Virus record (IMG/VR): IMGVR_UViG_3300036945_000164
Coordinates: 1 to 39,813 of that record
Strand: one strand, 5' to 3'
DNA length: 39,813 nucleotides
Source of the DNA: a virus
Of this stretch, positions 31,037 through 39,578 are shown in pieces (the first letter of the stretch is position 1; every line of letters begins with the position of its first letter). The position numbers and the translations under genes were made by a program. The notes beneath the pieces are model-generated. The model was not told where the DNA came from and made no database searches. It saw only the letters and a list, made by a program, of their open reading frames with translations.

Positions 31037-31528
31037 ATGAGCAACAACAACAACTGGGATAATGACGATGACCTTGATATGTATAGCGAGGTAAGCAGCG
31101 ACGAAACGAATGGTATTAAAGACCTTCGTAAGGCAAAGCGAGCGGACGAAAAGCGTATCAAAGAACTGACTGAAAAACTAGAGGCGTTCGAACGCCAACA
31201 GAAAGAGTCTACAGTCAAGTCAGTCCTAGAATCTAAGGGAGTCAACTCCAAGGCTGCCCGTCTAATCCTTAAGGATTTAGATGAAGTCAGCGAAGAATCA
31301 GTTACACACTGGCTTCGTGATAATGGAGATATTGTCGGATACACCGAAGCAGTACAAGAAGAGACTAAGCCAAATGTACGCGAGTTCTCTCGCCAAGATG
31401 GTGCAACTCAGTTTGCTGCAACTCCCGACGTTTCAGATGAATATGTTGATATGTTACAAAACTATGACGGAAACTCTGAAGAAGAATTACTATCCATAAT
31501 CCAGAGCATCTCTAATAAGATGCAATAA
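31037..31528 (+). CDS. Scaffolding protein candidate
   Basis: 163 residues immediately before the major capsid gene. It is very acidic at the start (NDDDLDMYSEVSSDET), then has a charged coiled-coil (KRADEKRIKELTEKLEAFER), a polar middle and a short C-terminal helix (EELLSIIQSISNKM). Small acidic coiled-coil proteins upstream of the capsid gene are usually scaffolds that guide capsid assembly. AAGGGTGGG precedes the ATG. The 121-nt gap upstream holds only a weak GACGG/CCGTC hairpin. Confidence 0.68.
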   Translation: MSNNNNWDNDDDLDMYSEVSSDETNGIKDLRKAKRADEKRIKELTEKLEAFERQQKESTVKSVLESKGVNSKAARLILKDLDEVSEESVTHWLRDNGDIVGYTEAVQEETKPNVREFSRQDGATQFAATPDVSDEYVDMLQNYDGNSEEELLSIIQSISNKMQ

Positions 31529-31549
31529 TTCAGAAAGAAGGCTAGCCAA

Positions 31550-32551
31550 ATGGCAGATGTCTTTTCCACTACGTCCTCAGGCGTAGGTTCAAATCTTGTA
31601 ACTTTGGCATACGATAAGTTGATTGAAACCAACCTCCGCGTATTGCCAAAGTTTCGTGAAGTTGCTGACAAGAAGGTCGGCTCACTTACACACAACGGTT
31701 CATCAATCCGTTTTCAGTTCAACACTGATATTGCTGATACAACTGTAGCAGGAGCAACTCTCTCAGAGACTGTTGACCCAGATTCAGTTGCACTTCCAGC
31801 AACAACATACATTGATGTTGCACAACTTGAACTTGGTCGCTCAGTGCTTCCAGTCAAGAAGATTAACCTTATGTCAATCGCTAACATCGACCCATGGGTT
31901 GCTAACGCAATTGGCTTCAACATGACAAAGACACTTGATGCAGCAGTAGTTGCTAAGTTGGATGCAGGAGCGAACATTGTTCGCGTATCTGGCGGCACAG
32001 GTGCAGTATCAAACGTCTACGAAGGTGTTGGAACAGTTGCTGCTAAGACAGCAATCGCTGGCGCAGACACAATTAAGTCTGCTGCTATCCGTACTGCAGT
32101 TACCAAGATGCGTGCTGCTGGTGTTCAGTATAAGTCTGCTGGAATGTATGTTGCATACATCCACCCAGAAGTTTCTGCTGACCTCCGCACAGAGACAGGT
32201 AACAACGTATGGCGTACACCACATGAGTACCAGAATGCTGCTCCACTTTACGGCGGAGAAACAGGTTCATGGGAAGGCGTTCGTTTCATCGAAACAGCAA
32301 ACGCTACAAACTCACAGTCAGGTGCAGGTTCAGGCGGAACACAGACACGTGTTTACAACACATATGTTGTAGGTGCTCAGGCACTTGCTGAGGCTGTATG
32401 GAAGGAACCAGGAATGGAAGTTGGAGTTATCCAGGACCGTTTCAACCGTTTCTCACCAGCAGGCTGGTACGGAATCATCAACTGGGCGCTTTACCGCACA
32501 CCAGCATTGGTTCGTATCGAATCAGCAGCATCAGGTCGTCCAAACGCTTAG
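31550..32551 (+). CDS. Major capsid protein, N4-gp56-like family
   Basis: 333 residues. The opening LAYDKLIETNLRVLPKFREV, the SIRFQFNTDIADT strand and the later blocks YVAYIHPEVSADLR, YQNAAPLYGGETGSWEGVRF and GWYGIINWALYR match the pattern of N4-gp56-type HK97-fold capsid proteins. The ATG has AGAAGG upstream. Codons appear optimised (many repeated GCA/GCT, CGT, AAG), as expected for the most abundant virion protein. A hairpin follows the stop (32566-32596). The family call is from pattern recognition. Confidence 0.82.
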   Translation: MADVFSTTSSGVGSNLVTLAYDKLIETNLRVLPKFREVADKKVGSLTHNGSSIRFQFNTDIADTTVAGATLSETVDPDSVALPATTYIDVAQLELGRSVLPVKKINLMSIANIDPWVANAIGFNMTKTLDAAVVAKLDAGANIVRVSGGTGAVSNVYEGVGTVAAKTAIAGADTIKSAAIRTAVTKMRAAGVQYKSAGMYVAYIHPEVSADLRTETGNNVWRTPHEYQNAAPLYGGETGSWEGVRFIETANATNSQSGAGSGGTQTRVYNTYVVGAQALAEAVWKEPGMEVGVIQDRFNRFSPAGWYGIINWALYRTPALVRIESAASGRPNA

Positions 32552-32565
32552 TCAGTAGTTTGACG

Positions 32566-32596
32566 GATAGGCAGGGGCTTTTAGTCCCTGTCTATC
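32566..32596 (+). other. Hairpin after the capsid gene
   Basis: GATAG-G-CAGGG (32566-32576) pairs with CCCTG-T-CTATC (32586-32596), an 11-bp stem including one G-T pair, with a 9-nt loop. No T-run follows. It lies 14 nt after the capsid stop, so it may protect the 3' end of the capsid mRNA or cause partial attenuation instead of full termination. Confidence 0.65.
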
Positions 32597-32617
32597 AGTA
32601 AACCTATTGGAGGACAA

Positions 32618-32872
32618 ATGGTATATAAATTCACAACACCTACTATCTTGGAAGAGTTAGAGAGCGATGGTCATCCATTGTTTTCTAGAATTAAAGTTCC
32701 CCATGGAATTACAGTTCTCAAGATTGATGGCGATTACTACGAAGTGCGCTATCCGTCTAGCGAAGAAGTTGATGCTGCAGATATTGCATATATCGGTGGT
32801 TATTCATACGAAGTAGATGCAACAGAAAAGACTACGCTAGAAGCGGCAGGCTACACGGTGGAAACTATATGA
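32618..32872 (+). CDS. Small hypothetical protein after capsid gene
   Basis: 84 residues beginning MVYKFTTPTILEELESDGHP, with a beta-rich part (ITVLKIDGDYYEVRYPSSEE) and a C-terminal GGYSYEVDATEKTTLEAAGY. TTGGAGG lies before the ATG. It overlaps the next gene by ATGA. It may be a small head-decoration or accessory protein. No family is firmly recognised. Confidence 0.6.
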   Translation: MVYKFTTPTILEELESDGHPLFSRIKVPHGITVLKIDGDYYEVRYPSSEEVDAADIAYIGGYSYEVDATEKTTLEAAGYTVETI

Positions 32873-33315
32873 CCAAGTGCATCCATATTAGCAGAGTAAA
32901 AGTATGGGGCTTTACAGAAGACCACAACTTTAGCGTTACGGAATATGACTGCGTTCTATGTGGCGAAACATCACCTACTCCGTTTAGAGATGAAGAACAG
33001 AATATAAGCATTGACCACACAAACTGTGACGATGACTGTTTTGGTTGCAAGGCTCGTAGCCTTCAATTAAATACTGGTGATGCAAATTCACAAAAGGCTA
33101 TGTCAAATAAAAAATGGGATGGCGAACTAGACGCATATCGTGCTGCTAGAGCGCAAGGTATTCAGCCTGCTGGAACAAGCATGGCTCATGTTAAGGCAGC
33201 AATGGATGCATCAGAAGTAATGGGTAAACCATTCGATGCAGATACTGCTAGCACCACAGCACAAGCAATTAACAAACAATCAGTAAAGTCACTTACAGAA
33301 GTAGGAGCAATCTAA
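32869..33315 (+). CDS. Putative zinc-binding protein in head module
   Basis: 148 residues. The N-terminal half has several Cys and His: TKCIHIS, DCVLCGET, HTNCDDDCFGCKA. These would fit one or two zinc sites. The second half is helical (DGELDAYRAARAQGIQPAGT, then HVKAAMDASEVMGKPF). It starts at an ATG overlapping the previous TGA and ends in TAATG with the next gene. The layout is shared with conserved actinophage head-region proteins. Function unknown. Confidence 0.6.
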   Translation: MTKCIHISRVKVWGFTEDHNFSVTEYDCVLCGETSPTPFRDEEQNISIDHTNCDDDCFGCKARSLQLNTGDANSQKAMSNKKWDGELDAYRAARAQGIQPAGTSMAHVKAAMDASEVMGKPFDADTASTTAQAINKQSVKSLTEVGAI

Positions 33316-33515
33316 TGCCAATGGTCGAAGGTAAGAAATTCCCATATACACCAGCAGGAATCAAGGCTGCAAAGAAAGCCAGCAAGAAGCACGAAAAGAC
33401 TGAAGGCAAGATGGAACGTACTGTTGAGTACGGCGGTCTGTTCGGTGCAAAGAAAAAGACAGTTAAGAAATCCGCTAAGAAGGCTATGCCTAAGAAGATG
33501 GGAAAGAAGAAGTAA
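33315..33515 (+). CDS. Lysine-rich basic protein (KFPYT type)
   Basis: 66 residues, 21 of them lysine by hand count. It starts MPMVEGKKFPYTPAGIKAAK, an opening seen in small basic phage proteins of environmental genomes, and ends in KKSAKKAMPKKMGKKK. A short non-basic YGGLFGA sits between. It should be largely disordered and bind DNA or acidic proteins. It is first in a run of five basic genes, coupled by TAATG. Function unknown; a virion DNA-binding role is suggested. Confidence 0.65.
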   Translation: MPMVEGKKFPYTPAGIKAAKKASKKHEKTEGKMERTVEYGGLFGAKKKTVKKSAKKAMPKKMGKKK

Positions 33516-33919
33516 TGGCTACTTATAAGAATCCAGAAATGCGCAAGTCAATGCAGCAGATGAAAGAAAAGTCACGCAGGATTAAGATTACTGGCGGAAC
33601 ATCAAGCGTCAGGGAACCACTAGCAACAAGCAGTAAGCGTGCTGGCTCAATGACATCATCTGGTCTACCTAAGACAACTACTTCTTCAAAGAAGCCAGCA
33701 ACATCAATGGCACGTTCTACAAAGCGCAGCGGTACTCCAGTTCCTCTACCAAAGAAGCCAGGCAACATTGCAACTGGTTCTAAGAAAACTGCTCGTCCTA
33801 AACCAGCAGGCAAGATTACTAAAAAGCCTATTGCACCACGTAAGCGTATTGATGTATCAAAAATGACACCTGCTCAGAAGCAGGCGTACTACAACCAGCC
33901 AGGATACGACAACTACTAA
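33515..33919 (+). CDS. Basic Ser/Thr/Pro/Lys-rich protein
   Basis: 134 residues. Low-complexity basic sequence with Ser, Thr and Pro (MQQMKEKSRRIKITGGTSS, SKKPATSMARSTKRSG, KKPIAPRKRIDVSK) ending in TPAQKQAYYNQPGYDNY. The Tyr/Asn-rich C-terminus is distinctive and could be a docking signal. It starts at a TAATG overlap and ends 1 nt before the next start. No family is recognised. Confidence 0.55.
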   Translation: MATYKNPEMRKSMQQMKEKSRRIKITGGTSSVREPLATSSKRAGSMTSSGLPKTTTSSKKPATSMARSTKRSGTPVPLPKKPGNIATGSKKTARPKPAGKITKKPIAPRKRIDVSKMTPAQKQAYYNQPGYDNY

Positions 33920-33920
33920 A

Positions 33921-34316
33921 ATGGCATACACCAAGGCAGCCTTAAGAGAACGTCTAAAGAATCAGATTATGTCTGGTTCAAAAGGTGGCAAGCCTGGTCA
34001 GTGGTCTGCTCGCAAGGCTCAACTGTTAGGTCAGGCTTATAAGAAAGCAGGCGGTGGCTACTCAGGTCCTAAGACTAAGGCTCAGTCTTCTCTGTCCAAG
34101 TGGACTAAAGAGGACTGGGGTACTAAGTCAGGTAAGCCCAGTACACAGGGGTCTAAGGCTACTGGTGAGCGCTACCTTCCAAAGAAGGCTAGAGCGGCTC
34201 TATCAGCCTCTGAGTACGCTAAAACCACCGCTGCAAAGCGGGCTGGCACTAGCAAAGGCAAGCAGTTTGTAAGACAACCAAAATCTATTGCAAAGAAGAC
34301 GGCAAAGTTCCGATGA
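33921..34316 (+). CDS. DUF5872-like basic protein
   Basis: 131 residues with the signature of the DUF5872 family: MAYTKAALRERLKNQIM, then GSKGGKPGQWSARKAQLL, YKKAGGGYSG, LSKWTKEDWGTKSGKP and RYLPKKARAALSASEY. The family occurs in phages and in large DNA viruses of eukaryotes. Its biochemical role is unknown. The C-terminus is Lys/Arg-rich. It overlaps the next start by 4 nt. The name is from memory of the motif and would need an HMM search to confirm. Confidence 0.68.
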   Translation: MAYTKAALRERLKNQIMSGSKGGKPGQWSARKAQLLGQAYKKAGGGYSGPKTKAQSSLSKWTKEDWGTKSGKPSTQGSKATGERYLPKKARAALSASEYAKTTAAKRAGTSKGKQFVRQPKSIAKKTAKFR

Positions 34317-34597
34317 AGAAAAAAGATTCTCGCCTAGTAAGGGCTGGCGTAGCAGGCTTTAACAAGCCAAAGCGCACACCTAACCACCCAAAGAAGTCTC
34401 ATGTAGTTGTAGCCAAAGAAGGCACAACTGTTAAGACTATCCGCTTCGGACAACAGGGTGTTAGTGGTTCTCCTAAGAAGGCTGGAGAGTCTGCTTCATA
34501 TGCTGCACGTCGCAAGTCATTTAAGGCTCGTCATGCAAGCAACATTTCAAAAGGAAAACTAAGCGCCGCATACTGGGCAGATAAGGTTAAGTGGTAA
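34313..34597 (+). CDS. DUF6321-like basic protein
   Basis: 94 residues: MKKKDSRLVRAGVAGFNKPK, then RTPNHPKKSHVVVAKEG, TIRFGQQGVSGSPKKAGES, and SFKARHASNISKGKLSAAYW ending in ADKVKW. This motif order is typical of the DUF6321 family, widespread in phages and aquatic viral genomes, with no known function. Strict conservation of RFGQQG and the final Trp-containing block suggests a defined fold, unlike the low-complexity neighbours. The start overlaps the previous stop by 4 nt. Confidence 0.72.
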   Translation: MKKKDSRLVRAGVAGFNKPKRTPNHPKKSHVVVAKEGTTVKTIRFGQQGVSGSPKKAGESASYAARRKSFKARHASNISKGKLSAAYWADKVKW

Positions 34598-34598
34598 T

Positions 34599-35687
34599 AT
34601 GCCAGCACCATTGATAGGAGCAGCAGCACTAGCCGCTGCAAGAATTATTGCAAGTAAGATGGCTAAGGATGCCGCTAAACAAGGCGTTAAGATAACCGTT
34701 AAGCAGGCACGTGCTATTGCACGTGAGGCTGCTGGTCCAAAAAATAAAGCAATGATTGCTCGCAAAGTTCCTAAGTATGATGTTAGTAAAGCAAAGGTTA
34801 CAACTAAAACTGGCTCTAGTACTACAATTACTAAGGGTACAAGTGCCAAGGTTGCTCCATTAACTAGACAGCAAATTGCTGAACGTACTAAAGTCATTGT
34901 TAAAAGAATGACCGCAGAAGAGCGTGAACTTGCTAAACAGAAATCAAAATCTAAATTTTCAGAACCCGTTGCAAGACGTGAAGCAATGCGACCAACAACT
35001 AAAGGTGTTCAGGCGCGACGTACTAGCAAGACCGTACCCCGCGCTAGAACATTAGACCAATTGGGGAAAAGCAGTTCTTCTAAAATTCAAAAGAAAACTG
35101 ATATTAAAGAACAAAAGAAGATTGCTTCTCGTATTAATCGAGCAACCCGACCAGCCTTAATTCGCAAGAATGAAGCAGCGGTAAAAAGAGTTATGATTCA
35201 AAAAGCCGCTGATAAGAAGCGACAATCAGCAGAAACAAAACTATTTAATGATAAGACTCCTGTTGTGCAATATGACAGCATGGGTCGTGTTATTGGTAGA
35301 ACTACTAAAGGTGAACTTAGACAACTAAAAGTTACTACAACACGTGCTGCTGCAGACCCTAGGAATACCCTTAGAGGTGGTCGTCCACAAAGAACTATTG
35401 ACGAGCGTTCTCCACGCCCTAAAGGTCTTACTGATAAAGAAATTGAAATTCTTCGTAAAGTTGGCAAGCGCGATTACTCAAAGGGTGAAGTCAATCCATT
35501 GGCTCAAAAGATTGTTCAAAGTGAATCAGATAGACGAGTTGGTGCTTTTTATAAAGACCCTAAAGTCATAGCCCAAGATAAAGCAAGAGAAGCAGCGGCT
35601 GTTAGAAAAACAATGTCTGATAAAGCCTTAGCCGAAAGAGCAAAAAAAGTTATTAATAAAAAAACATTTCGCGGAAAGGCTAAATAA
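34599..35687 (+). CDS. Large basic protein with N-terminal hydrophobic segment
   Basis: 362 residues. Residues 1-20 are hydrophobic (PLIGAAALAAARIIASKM), followed by a Lys/Arg/Ala-rich chain with repeated KK, RR and RK pairs to the end (INKKTFRGKAK). No catalytic motif is visible. It ends with a TAATG overlap with the adaptor gene. It could be a virion-internal or DNA-condensing protein, perhaps membrane-seeking at its N-terminus. No family is recognised. Confidence 0.5.
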   Translation: MPAPLIGAAALAAARIIASKMAKDAAKQGVKITVKQARAIAREAAGPKNKAMIARKVPKYDVSKAKVTTKTGSSTTITKGTSAKVAPLTRQQIAERTKVIVKRMTAEERELAKQKSKSKFSEPVARREAMRPTTKGVQARRTSKTVPRARTLDQLGKSSSSKIQKKTDIKEQKKIASRINRATRPALIRKNEAAVKRVMIQKAADKKRQSAETKLFNDKTPVVQYDSMGRVIGRTTKGELRQLKVTTTRAAADPRNTLRGGRPQRTIDERSPRPKGLTDKEIEILRKVGKRDYSKGEVNPLAQKIVQSESDRRVGAFYKDPKVIAQDKAREAAAVRKTMSDKALAERAKKVINKKTFRGKAK

Positions 35688-36610
35688 TGGCAGCGACCCT
35701 AGACGTATTAACTGATGAAGTTATTATGAATCTTGCTGGCTATACGCTACAGCAAGACCGCACTACACATTTAACTACTGCTATTAATACAACTACATCT
35801 ACACTAGCAGCGCCTACAACCTTCTCGCTAGACGCTCAAGAAATTGGTAGCGGTATTGTTGAGATTGGCGATGAGTTGCTATGGGTAGATTCATATGACC
35901 GTATCTCAAAGACAGCAACTATCCCTCCCTATGGTCGTGGCTTTATGGGTACTACTGCTACAACACATGATGCTGGTGAACGCGTAGTCATTACTCCTAC
36001 ATTCCCTCGCTCATCTGTTAAACGTGCAATTCAAGATACTATCCGAGCCATTGGCTCTAGCATCTTTGCTGCTAAGAATACTTCCTTTACCTATAATGCA
36101 GTTGTAGATACATATGCTTTTACAAATCTAAATATGCAGAATGTCCTTCGTATGTCATGGCAGGATATTGGTTCTGCTAAGCGTTGGATTCCAATCACAC
36201 GTTTTGCTTGGGACCCATCTCCAGATACTGCTACTTGGGGTGCTAACTCTCAGACAGTAACTATTAATGACCGATATATTCATGCTGGTCGTAAAGTTAA
36301 TGTCACCTATGCAACATCACCTGCAACATTGAGCACATCATCTACAGATTCATTTGCTACACAAACAGGACTATCTGAATCAGTAAGAGATGTAATCGTA
36401 CTCGGCGCTTCATACCGCCTACTATCATTCCTAGACCCTGCACGTAATGCACTGACTAGCCCACAGGCTGATGAACTAGATACAAAGCGTCAGTATGGTT
36501 CTGGAAATACAGCAACACGTGCTCTGTACCAACTTTATGCAGCACGCTTGGCTGAGGAAACTCAGGCACAGCAGCAGCAATACCCTCCACGCATTCGCTA
36601 TAGCCGATAG
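35687..36610 (+). CDS. Head-tail adaptor / tail-tube-like protein candidate
   Basis: 307 residues. It starts MAATLDVLTDEVIMNLAGYT, includes ELLWVDSYDRISKTATI and a GRGFMGTTATTHDAGERV turn typical of phage adaptor-like proteins, then RSSVKRAIQDTIRAIGSSIF and a C-terminal helical part (SVRDVIVLGASYRLLSFLDP). Its position after head genes and before fibre genes suggests it joins the portal to the tail, similar in role to tail tubular protein A. The similarity is not strong enough to be sure. Confidence 0.5.
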   Translation: MAATLDVLTDEVIMNLAGYTLQQDRTTHLTTAINTTTSTLAAPTTFSLDAQEIGSGIVEIGDELLWVDSYDRISKTATIPPYGRGFMGTTATTHDAGERVVITPTFPRSSVKRAIQDTIRAIGSSIFAAKNTSFTYNAVVDTYAFTNLNMQNVLRMSWQDIGSAKRWIPITRFAWDPSPDTATWGANSQTVTINDRYIHAGRKVNVTYATSPATLSTSSTDSFATQTGLSESVRDVIVLGASYRLLSFLDPARNALTSPQADELDTKRQYGSGNTATRALYQLYAARLAEETQAQQQQYPPRIRYSR

Positions 36611-36618
36611 GAATCTGA

Positions 36619-38766
36619 ATGACAACCCGTAAATACTCATCCCGCTCGCAGAAGACAACACTTGCATCTGCGATTACATCATCTAGCAACTCGATTACAG
36701 TTGTGTCTGCAACGTCTCTCCTTGGTGGAGTGACCGTTGCTGCTGGTGAAACATACACAGTTGTCATTGACCCAGATACAGCCCTTGAAGAAATTGTAGA
36801 CGTATACAAGGTAGACGGAAACCCTGTCTCTGGTAATACCCTAGCCATTGTCCGCAACATTGATGGTTCTGTAGCACAGTCTCACTCTGCTGGTGCAGAA
36901 GTTCGACACATGGCTATTGGTCGTGACTACCGTGACGCTAATACACATGCTGAGAATGTAACTGCAGCACATGGTTTAACTATTGCCAACGTCCTTGAGA
37001 CAACAGATACCAACATGATTACAACAGCAATGTTGCAGTCTAACGCTGTTACTACAGCCAAGATTACAGATGCTAACGTCACAACTGCTAAGTTGGCTGA
37101 TAGCGCTGTAACATCTGCAAAGATTGCAGATGGAACAATTGTTGCTGGAGATATTGCAGACGCTGCTATCACTAGTGCAAAGATTCTAGACGGTGCTGTA
37201 GGCACAGCAAAAATTGATGACTCTGCTGTAACTGAAGTTAAGATTGGCTCTAGCGCAGTAACTGTAGGGAAGATTGCAACTAACGCTGTAACCACAACTA
37301 AGATTCTTGATTCAAATGTTACTACTGCTAAGATTGCAGATTCAGCCATTACCTCAGCCAAGATTGCTGACGGCACTATTGTGGCTGGCGACATTGCAGA
37401 TGGCGCTGTTACTTCGGCTAAGATTCTAGATGGCACTATTGTTGCAGGAGACCTTGCTGACGGTGCCGTTACATCTGCCAAGATTCTTGACGGTACTATT
37501 GTCAACGCTGACATTAATGCTACTGCTGCTATTGCTAAGACTAAGTTGGACCTTGGTGGAACTATTACTTCCGCTGACTTGGTTGACGGAACTATTGTAG
37601 CCTCAGACATTGCAGATGGAACTATCACTGCAGCCAAGATGGTCTCAGACCCATATGCTCGTACTAACCACACTGGCACACAGACTGCATCTACTATTTC
37701 AGACTTTAACACAGCGGTTCGCACTAACCGCCTAGACCAGATGGCTGCGCCTACTGGCTCAGTATCACTCAATAGCCAGAAGGTAACTTCTCTTGCTACA
37801 CCGACTGACAACACAGATGCAGCAACTAAGGCTTATGTAGATACAAAGGTTGCAGACCTAGTTAACTCAGCACCTGGAACACTTGATACTCTTGGTGAGA
37901 TTGCTAGCGCAATCCAATCAGGTGGAACTGTCTACGAGTCATTCGTACTCAAGTCAGGTTCTACAATGACAGGTGCTCTTACACTGTCAGGTGCTCCATC
38001 ATCTAACCTACACGCTGCTACAAAGGCTTATGTAGATACTGTGGCTGGTTCTGCAACTGCTGCTGCAGCCAGCGCAACTGCTGCTGCTGCCTCATACGAT
38101 TCATTCGATGACCGCTACCTCGGTGCTAAGTCAACTGCTCCATCTGTAGACAATGATGGCAATGCTCTTATCACTGGTGCTATCTACTGGAACTCATCTT
38201 CTAACCAGATGTATGCTTGGACAGGTTCTGCGTGGGGTTCAATCTCATCTACTGCAGATATCTATCGCTTCCGCTACACAGCATCAGGTGGAGAGACATC
38301 GCTCTCTGGTCCAGATGCAAACGGACTAACACTCTCCTACATCGTAGGCAAGGAGCAGGTATACCTTAACGGTGTACTTCTTGCTCGCACATCTGACTAC
38401 ACAGCATCTAACGGTTCAAGCATTACATCTCTTGCAGCACTTGCTGCTAGCGACATTGTAGAAATCATTACCTTCACAGCGTTTGAACTTGCAGACTCAA
38501 TTGCTCGTTCGCTCTTTGACGCTAAGGGTGATTTGCTTGTAGCAACATCTGCTGACACACCAGGCAAGTTAACAGTAGGCTCAAATGGTCAGGTCCTTGT
38601 GGCTGACTCAGCCGAAGCAACAGGTTTGAAGTGGTCATCTTACGACCCACTTCCTAGCCAGAGTGGAAACTCAGGCAAATTCTTAACAACAAACGGAACC
38701 GCAACATCTTGGGGAACCGTATCAACAGACCCAATCCCACAAATCCTTATGTTAGGCGGAATGTAA
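36619..38766 (+). CDS. Tail fibre protein with decapeptide-like repeats
   Basis: 715 residues. Residues 1-130 look like an attachment domain (TLEEIVDVYKVDGNPVSGN, IGRDYRDANTHAENV). Residues about 144-340 are built of 9-11-residue repeats of the type TSAKIADGTIVAGDI. A typical fibre segment follows (SLNSQKVTSLATPTDNTDAA, TKAYVDT twice). The C-terminus has DAKGDLLVATSADTPGKLTV and ends ILMLGGM. Repeats of this kind form long trimeric fibres. It recognises or reaches for the host surface. AGGAATCTGA precedes the ATG. Confidence 0.85.
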   Translation: MTTRKYSSRSQKTTLASAITSSSNSITVVSATSLLGGVTVAAGETYTVVIDPDTALEEIVDVYKVDGNPVSGNTLAIVRNIDGSVAQSHSAGAEVRHMAIGRDYRDANTHAENVTAAHGLTIANVLETTDTNMITTAMLQSNAVTTAKITDANVTTAKLADSAVTSAKIADGTIVAGDIADAAITSAKILDGAVGTAKIDDSAVTEVKIGSSAVTVGKIATNAVTTTKILDSNVTTAKIADSAITSAKIADGTIVAGDIADGAVTSAKILDGTIVAGDLADGAVTSAKILDGTIVNADINATAAIAKTKLDLGGTITSADLVDGTIVASDIADGTITAAKMVSDPYARTNHTGTQTASTISDFNTAVRTNRLDQMAAPTGSVSLNSQKVTSLATPTDNTDAATKAYVDTKVADLVNSAPGTLDTLGEIASAIQSGGTVYESFVLKSGSTMTGALTLSGAPSSNLHAATKAYVDTVAGSATAAAASATAAAASYDSFDDRYLGAKSTAPSVDNDGNALITGAIYWNSSSNQMYAWTGSAWGSISSTADIYRFRYTASGGETSLSGPDANGLTLSYIVGKEQVYLNGVLLARTSDYTASNGSSITSLAALAASDIVEIITFTAFELADSIARSLFDAKGDLLVATSADTPGKLTVGSNGQVLVADSAEATGLKWSSYDPLPSQSGNSGKFLTTNGTATSWGTVSTDPIPQILMLGGM
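37050..37640 (+). repeat. Degenerate repeat array encoding AKIxDGTIVxxDI units
   Basis: Coding repeat inside the fibre gene. Units such as TSAKIADGTIVAGDIADG and TSAKILDGTIVAGDLADG recur with slight changes. Bases are less conserved than residues, so the copies are old or under selection for synonymous change. Arrays like this change in copy number by recombination. Confidence 0.8.
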
Positions 38767-38767
38767 T

Positions 38768-39097
38768 ATGGCAACAACTTATAAAGTATTGGGTCAGGTT
38801 AACCCAAGTGCAACAACTGCAACCACTCTCTACACGGTACCTGCTGCTACGCAGACTGTAGTATCAACTATCTCAGTATGTAATCAGGCATCTACTGCTG
38901 CTACATACCGCATCGCGGTACGCGTTGCTGGTTCTGCTCTATCTGCAGAAGAGTACATTGTATACGGAGCAACAGTACCTGCATCTGATTCAACATTCAT
39001 CACAGCAGGAATCACTCTTGGCGCAACAGATGTAGTAACAGTCTACGCATCTAGCGCAAACGTTTCATTCAACGCATACGGAAGCGAGATTGCATAA
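38768..39097 (+). CDS. Small tail/fibre-associated protein, paralogue of 155-457
   Basis: 109 residues, Thr/Ala/Ser/Val-rich, predicted all-beta. It shares with the 100-residue protein at 155-457 the MATT.K start, the TTLYTVP motif, TVV, a TY strand and the G.EI ending. It lies 1 nt after the fibre gene and overlaps the next start by TAATG. Two related copies near the two window ends suggest duplication inside the fibre module. Virion surface role is inferred. Confidence 0.6.
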   Translation: MATTYKVLGQVNPSATTATTLYTVPAATQTVVSTISVCNQASTAATYRIAVRVAGSALSAEEYIVYGATVPASDSTFITAGITLGATDVVTVYASSANVSFNAYGSEIA

Positions 39098-39576
39098 TGG
39101 CAGTAGGTACAGTATCGGGCATTGAAACAGAAAATAACTGGCAGTTAATTGCCAGTGCCTCTCCAACATCAGGAACAACTGCTGCATCTTTTACATCTAT
39201 TGCTGGATATAGCAGAGTTATGGTTGTATGGAAAGCATTAAGGGCTAGTTCTGGTGCTTGGTTATTTTTAAAAGTAAATAACGACACAACTGCTGGAAAT
39301 TATGCGGGAATGGCTGCCTATACTAGCGCCTCTAACTTTGAATCAGAATCATTAATTCCCGTAAGTGGTTTTAATGGAACAAATCATAGCGGTGCAATTA
39401 CTATTGAAAATGTAAATCAATCAACACCGCATCAAATATCTAATTTTGCTGCATATCAAACAAGTCAGTTTACTGGAGCAATTCTTAACTCTAGTCCTAT
39501 TACTCGAATTGATTTGTATATAAACACTTCGGCTCTTACTGGTGGCACAGTTGAACTTTGGGGAGTTGCTGGGTAA
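39097..39576 (+). CDS. Putative tail-associated beta-rich protein
   Basis: 159 residues, beta-rich: MAVGTVSGIETENNWQLIA, GYSRVMVVWKALRASSGAWL, AITIENVN and TRIDLYINTSALTGGTVELW followed by GVAG. The fold pattern suggests a jelly-roll or lectin-like unit such as a fibre-tip or receptor-binding module. Codons here are more AT-rich than in the preceding fibre gene (many ATT, AAT, TTT), suggesting a different origin. No family is firmly recognised. Confidence 0.55.
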   Translation: MAVGTVSGIETENNWQLIASASPTSGTTAASFTSIAGYSRVMVVWKALRASSGAWLFLKVNNDTTAGNYAGMAAYTSASNFESESLIPVSGFNGTNHSGAITIENVNQSTPHQISNFAAYQTSQFTGAILNSSPITRIDLYINTSALTGGTVELWGVAG

Positions 39577-39578
39577 CT

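Noticed and set aside
37050-37640. Repeat array as possible CRISPR
   Set aside because: The repeats are in frame inside a coding gene, with variable bases and no unique spacers.
36927-37814. 295-codon minus-strand open frame
   Set aside because: It lies wholly antisense to the fibre repeat array; the repeated coding pattern creates a long shadow frame of Ala/Val/Ser repeats, with no ribosome site.
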